Source: an uncultured Flammeovirgaceae bacterium (lineage in GTDB: Bacteria; Bacteroidota; Bacteroidia; Cytophagales; Cyclobacteriaceae). From it: a stretch of DNA of 8,318 nucleotides. Positions 5,963 to 8,318 of the stretch are shown in pieces. Under the pieces are notes generated by a model. The model made no database searches and was not told the origin of the DNA. It was given only the letters and a program-made list of their open reading frames with translations. The translations under genes were made by a program, and so were the position numbers. Position 1 is the stretch's first letter, and each line of letters begins with the position of its first letter. The stretch lies in assembly GCA_937138955.1 (NCBI GenBank), contig CAKZPJ010000622.1:1-8318 (forward strand), given 5' to 3'.

Positions 5963-6478
5963 ATGAGTCATATAATTCCAGTTCACGGACATACTCCTAA
6001 GGTAGGTGACAACTGCTTTATAGCTCCTACAGCCACGCTCATTGGTGAAGTCACTGTAGGCAAAGAATGTAGTTTGTGGTTTAATACCGTTATTCGTGGC
6101 GATGTAGCCTCAATTAAAATTGGGCACAACAGCAATATTCAGGATGGTGTAATTATCCATGGCACTTATCAAAAGGCTAATACTGTCATCGGTAATTACG
6201 TATCGGTCGGACACCGAGCGTTAGTACACGGATGCACATTGAAAGACTTTGCACTCATCGGAATGGGAGCCATTGTGATGGACCACGCTGTAATTGGAGA
6301 AGGAGCACTCGTTGCCGCGGGGGCCGTGGTGCTAGAAAATACAATCGTAGAGGCCGGCTACTTATACGCTGGAGTACCAGCTCGTAAGATCAAGAAGCTG
6401 GATTCATCGCATCAAGAACGTATGCGAACCATCGCTAATAATTATTCTATGTATGCTTCTTGGTATAATTCCGAATAA
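5963..6478 (+). CDS. Gamma-class carbonic anhydrase-like hexapeptide-repeat protein (YrdA/PaaY type)
   Basis: This 171-residue protein is a left-handed beta-helix built from hexapeptide repeats ([LIV]-G-x-x-x-x) and matches the gamma carbonic anhydrase-like family (Cam, CaiE, YrdA, PaaY). The three zinc/iron-binding histidines of that family are present at H66 (GVIIHGT), H84 and H89 (VGHRALVHGC). The conserved RGDV (45-48) and the Gln-Asp pair at Q60-D61 correspond to the active-site residues Arg59, Gln75 and Asp76 of Methanosarcina Cam. The C-terminus (GYLYAGVPARKIKKLD) and the short helical tail are standard. Members hydrate CO2 or act as thioesterases (PaaY), and many have no measured activity, so the exact reaction is open. 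The full family length begins at 5963, with no upstream alternative. The start codon follows the previous gene's terminator with no gap, and no clear promoter was found, so how the gene is expressed is unclear. Confidence 0.92.
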   Translation: MSHIIPVHGHTPKVGDNCFIAPTATLIGEVTVGKECSLWFNTVIRGDVASIKIGHNSNIQDGVIIHGTYQKANTVIGNYVSVGHRALVHGCTLKDFALIGMGAIVMDHAVIGEGALVAAGAVVLENTIVEAGYLYAGVPARKIKKLDSSHQERMRTIANNYSMYASWYNSE

Positions 6479-6491
6479 TATTCTAATTTTG
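6460..6491 (+). promoter_or_regulatory. Probable promoter of the M19 dipeptidase gene
   Basis: TAATTTTG at 6484-6491 is a perfect TAnnTTTG -7 element, with a TTG at 6460-6462 placed 21 nt upstream, slightly longer than the usual spacer. The -33 element lies inside the end of the carbonic anhydrase-like gene (stop at 6476-6478). The predicted start near 6497-6500 gives a leader of about 45 nt before the ATG at 6544. No terminator separates the two genes, so read-through from upstream is also possible. Confidence 0.5.
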
Positions 6492-6543
6492 CTTACCCTT
6501 ACAGCATTTAAAATTTAATCACACCCTAACTAGCCAAATATCC

Positions 6544-7797
6544 ATGCGCTTTCTATCTATATCCTTGGGCACGTTGTTTTTTCTGAGTAGCTTCACTATC
6601 CAAGCTCAAGATAGTATTCAATCTAGAGCAGATTCTTTAGCACAAGCTTATATTATCACCGATGGTCATATTGACTTACCCTTCCGGCTTAAAATTTCGG
6701 GGTTCAGACTGAAGAAAGAATACATCAAAGATATTGAGAGTGAAACACAGGGTGACTTTGACTACCCTAAAGCGGTAGCAGGAGGATTAGACGCTCCATT
6801 TATGTCGATCTATATTCCAGCTAGTTATCAAGAAACTGGGGGTGCTAAAGAATTTGCTGACTCTCTTATCAATCTGGTACAAAATATCCAACAAGAGTTT
6901 CCTGAAAAATTTGCTTTGGCAAATTCTCCCCAAGAAATAGAAGAGAATTTTGAAAATGGTTTAATCTCTTTGCCCATGGGAATGGAAAATGGTGCTCCTA
7001 TTGGTGACTCAATAGAAAATGTACAGTACTTTTTTGATCGAGGTATCCGTTATGTAACTCTAACTCACAGTAAGGTCAATAAAATTAGCGACTCTTCTTA
7101 CGATACTACCCGCGTTTGGGACGGGCTTAGTCCTTTCGGTGAAGAAGTGGTTAAAGAAATGAATCGGGTGGGAATCATGGTGGATGTATCTCATATTTCT
7201 GATAGTGCTTTCTATGATGTTATGAAAATTACCCAAGCCCCAGTGATCGCCTCTCATTCGTCAGCCCGAAAGTTTGTACCCGGATTTGAACGAAACATGG
7301 ACGATGATATGATCAAGCAAATGGGAAAGAATAACGGAGTAATTGCAATCAACTTTGGTTCTGGGTTCGTTGATGCCGAATCGCGCGAAAAGTCCAGTGA
7401 AATGCGCGCGCACCTTTCTCAGTGGATGAGTGAGCGAAATCTAACTTTTAGCGACAGTGCTACTCAAGCCTACGCCAAAGAGTACATGGCGAACAATCCA
7501 GCTTATTCCACCGTTCAAAAGGTAGCTGATCATATTGATCATGTGGTGCAATTAGCAGGAATTGATCACGTAGGTTTTGGGTCTGACTTTGATGGTGTGG
7601 GTGACACCTTACCTACCGGACTAAAAAATGCTTCTGATTACCCCAACCTCATTGCTGAACTATTAAAGAGAGGTTATTCTGACGAAGATATTGAGAAAGT
7701 TTGTTACAAGAATATGTTCAGGGTTTGGAACGATGTTCAGGGTGTGGCTCAAACTCTTACCCGCGAAGGAAATAATAGTACTAGCGGCGGCCGTTAA
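6544..7797 (+). CDS. Membrane (renal-type) dipeptidase, peptidase family M19
   Basis: This is a 417-residue exported zinc dipeptidase. Residues 1-21 form a Sec signal peptide (basic MR, hydrophobic LSISLGTLFFLSSF, likely cleavage after TIQA, before QDS), with no lipobox cysteine, so a soluble periplasmic location is expected. The binuclear metal site of family M19 is complete: H42 and D44 in DGHID, the bridging E148 in GMENG, H217 in VDVSHISD and H238 in IASHSS. R250 in the ERN motif and D348 in GFGSDFDGVG match the substrate-binding Arg and the conserved Asp of human renal dipeptidase. The family substrates are dipeptides, often with a D-residue at the C-terminal position, which suggests peptide scavenging or handling of peptidoglycan fragments. 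Conserved sequence ends near 397; the last 20 residues (a polar NNSTSGGR-type tail) lie over the start of the next gene, an outer-membrane barrel. Confidence 0.95.
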   Translation: MRFLSISLGTLFFLSSFTIQAQDSIQSRADSLAQAYIITDGHIDLPFRLKISGFRLKKEYIKDIESETQGDFDYPKAVAGGLDAPFMSIYIPASYQETGGAKEFADSLINLVQNIQQEFPEKFALANSPQEIEENFENGLISLPMGMENGAPIGDSIENVQYFFDRGIRYVTLTHSKVNKISDSSYDTTRVWDGLSPFGEEVVKEMNRVGIMVDVSHISDSAFYDVMKITQAPVIASHSSARKFVPGFERNMDDDMIKQMGKNNGVIAINFGSGFVDAESREKSSEMRAHLSQWMSERNLTFSDSATQAYAKEYMANNPAYSTVQKVADHIDHVVQLAGIDHVGFGSDFDGVGDTLPTGLKNASDYPNLIAELLKRGYSDEDIEKVCYKNMFRVWNDVQGVAQTLTREGNNSTSGGR

Positions 7798-8318
7798 CTT
7801 AAATTACTCACTGGTTTTCGCGCAAGAGAACAATCAAGAACCAGTATCAGGTAATCGCCCTATTTACCCCCATCAGGTTCGGGGAAATATAGGGTTGAGC
7901 ACTTCGGGTATTCTATCAGATATAGTCGGTTATTTTCGGGTAATTGATGGTGTGCGTGTGAATAAGAACCCTGTTCTTTCAAGCACCTACCTATTTCAGC
8001 CAACCAAGCGACTAGCTATTGGCGGCACTATTGCTCATCAGAATTTTTCGGTAACGTATTCAGACCCTAATGATAATAATGCAAGACGATACGGACTCGC
8101 AGCTAGGCGATTCTATCTTGGTGCGGTTGGCTTAATTTATATAGTTGACAAGCCCCAATTCCGGATGTATAGCGGGGGGCGGATTGGTTACTCTAATTGG
8201 AACGTTGATTCTGATGTGGGCTTTCCTTCCGAAATTATTGACCAAATTATAAATTTCGCTTTGGGAGGAGCATTTGCTCCCCAATTAATTGTACTGGGTG
8301 GAGAGTCATATGTGACCG
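7733..8318 (+). CDS. Outer-membrane beta-barrel protein, truncated by the window edge
   Basis: An open frame runs without a stop from an ATG at 7733 to the right edge, giving 195 codons and no C-terminus. The N-terminus reads as a signal peptide: MFRVWLKLLPAKE, then a hydrophobic stretch IIVLAAAVNLNYSLVFA with likely cleavage before Q31. The mature part alternates polar and hydrophobic or aromatic residues in strands of about ten (GNIGLSTSGILSDIVGYFRV, RRFYLGAVGLIYIV, FRMYSGGRIGYSNW, INFALGGAFAPQLIVLGGE), typical of small Bacteroidota outer-membrane barrels of unknown function. The ATG at 7733 gives a 65-nt overlap with the end of the dipeptidase gene in another frame; a GTG at 7742 is the only other reasonable start, and no ATG occurs between 7797 and the barrel-coding region. 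The two genes are probably translationally coupled. This gene fills the 521 bases after the dipeptidase stop codon. The product class is fairly secure, the exact start less so. Confidence 0.75.
   Translation, partial: MFRVWLKLLPAKEIIVLAAAVNLNYSLVFAQENNQEPVSGNRPIYPHQVRGNIGLSTSGILSDIVGYFRVIDGVRVNKNPVLSSTYLFQPTKRLAIGGTIAHQNFSVTYSDPNDNNARRYGLAARRFYLGAVGLIYIVDKPQFRMYSGGRIGYSNWNVDSDVGFPSEIIDQIINFALGGAFAPQLIVLGGESYVT

Noticed and set aside
7060..7257. 65-codon minus-strand open frame within the dipeptidase gene
   Set aside because: It is antisense to the conserved metal-site region of the M19 gene; its composition merely reflects the opposite strand.
1..8318. A defence system, mobile element, prophage or CRISPR array
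   Set aside because: I saw no direct-repeat/spacer pattern, terminal inverted repeats, transposase, integrase, nuclease or toxin-antitoxin sequence; the genes are recognisable housekeeping and envelope families.

Overview
The window looks like a chromosomal segment of a Bacteroidota bacterium, probably of the order Cytophagales. The evidence is moderate-to-low GC, promoters of the Bacteroidota type (TTG, about 19-21 nt, then TAnnTTTG), little use of Shine-Dalgarno sites, a lipoprotein joining a beta-propeller to a DUF4114-type domain, and an outer-membrane barrel of a Bacteroidota kind. The genus assignment is inference; no 16S or other marker is present.

Layout from left to right: a heptanucleotide tandem repeat abuts pyrD (class 2 dihydroorotate dehydrogenase), which is followed after 10 nt by rsmE (16S rRNA m3U1498 methyltransferase). 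Facing this pair is a minus-strand crotonase gene of the PaaG type. Next comes a self-contained plus-strand tRNA-Leu(GAG) unit with its own promoter and terminator. A minus-strand SMP-30/gluconolactonase-family gene follows. It diverges from a long plus-strand lipoprotein gene (seven predicted beta-propeller blades plus a C-terminal DUF4114-like domain). That gene ends in a strong terminator whose T-tract touches the start codon of a gamma-class carbonic anhydrase-like gene. An M19 membrane dipeptidase with a signal peptide follows from its own promoter. Its last 65 bases overlap the start of an outer-membrane beta-barrel gene that runs off the right edge and is truncated there by the window.

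Most genes are housekeeping or general metabolism: pyrimidine synthesis, rRNA modification, leucine tRNA, CoA-thioester isomerisation, lactone hydrolysis and CO2/bicarbonate or related chemistry. The right half leans towards the envelope (surface lipoprotein, exported dipeptidase, outer-membrane barrel). I see no insertion sequence, CRISPR array, phage gene, toxin-antitoxin pair or defence cassette, and no clear new multi-gene system. The points most worth a second look are the lipoprotein architecture, the terminator/start-codon overlap, the out-of-frame dipeptidase/barrel overlap, an acceptor-stem mismatch in the tRNA, and the repeat touching pyrD.
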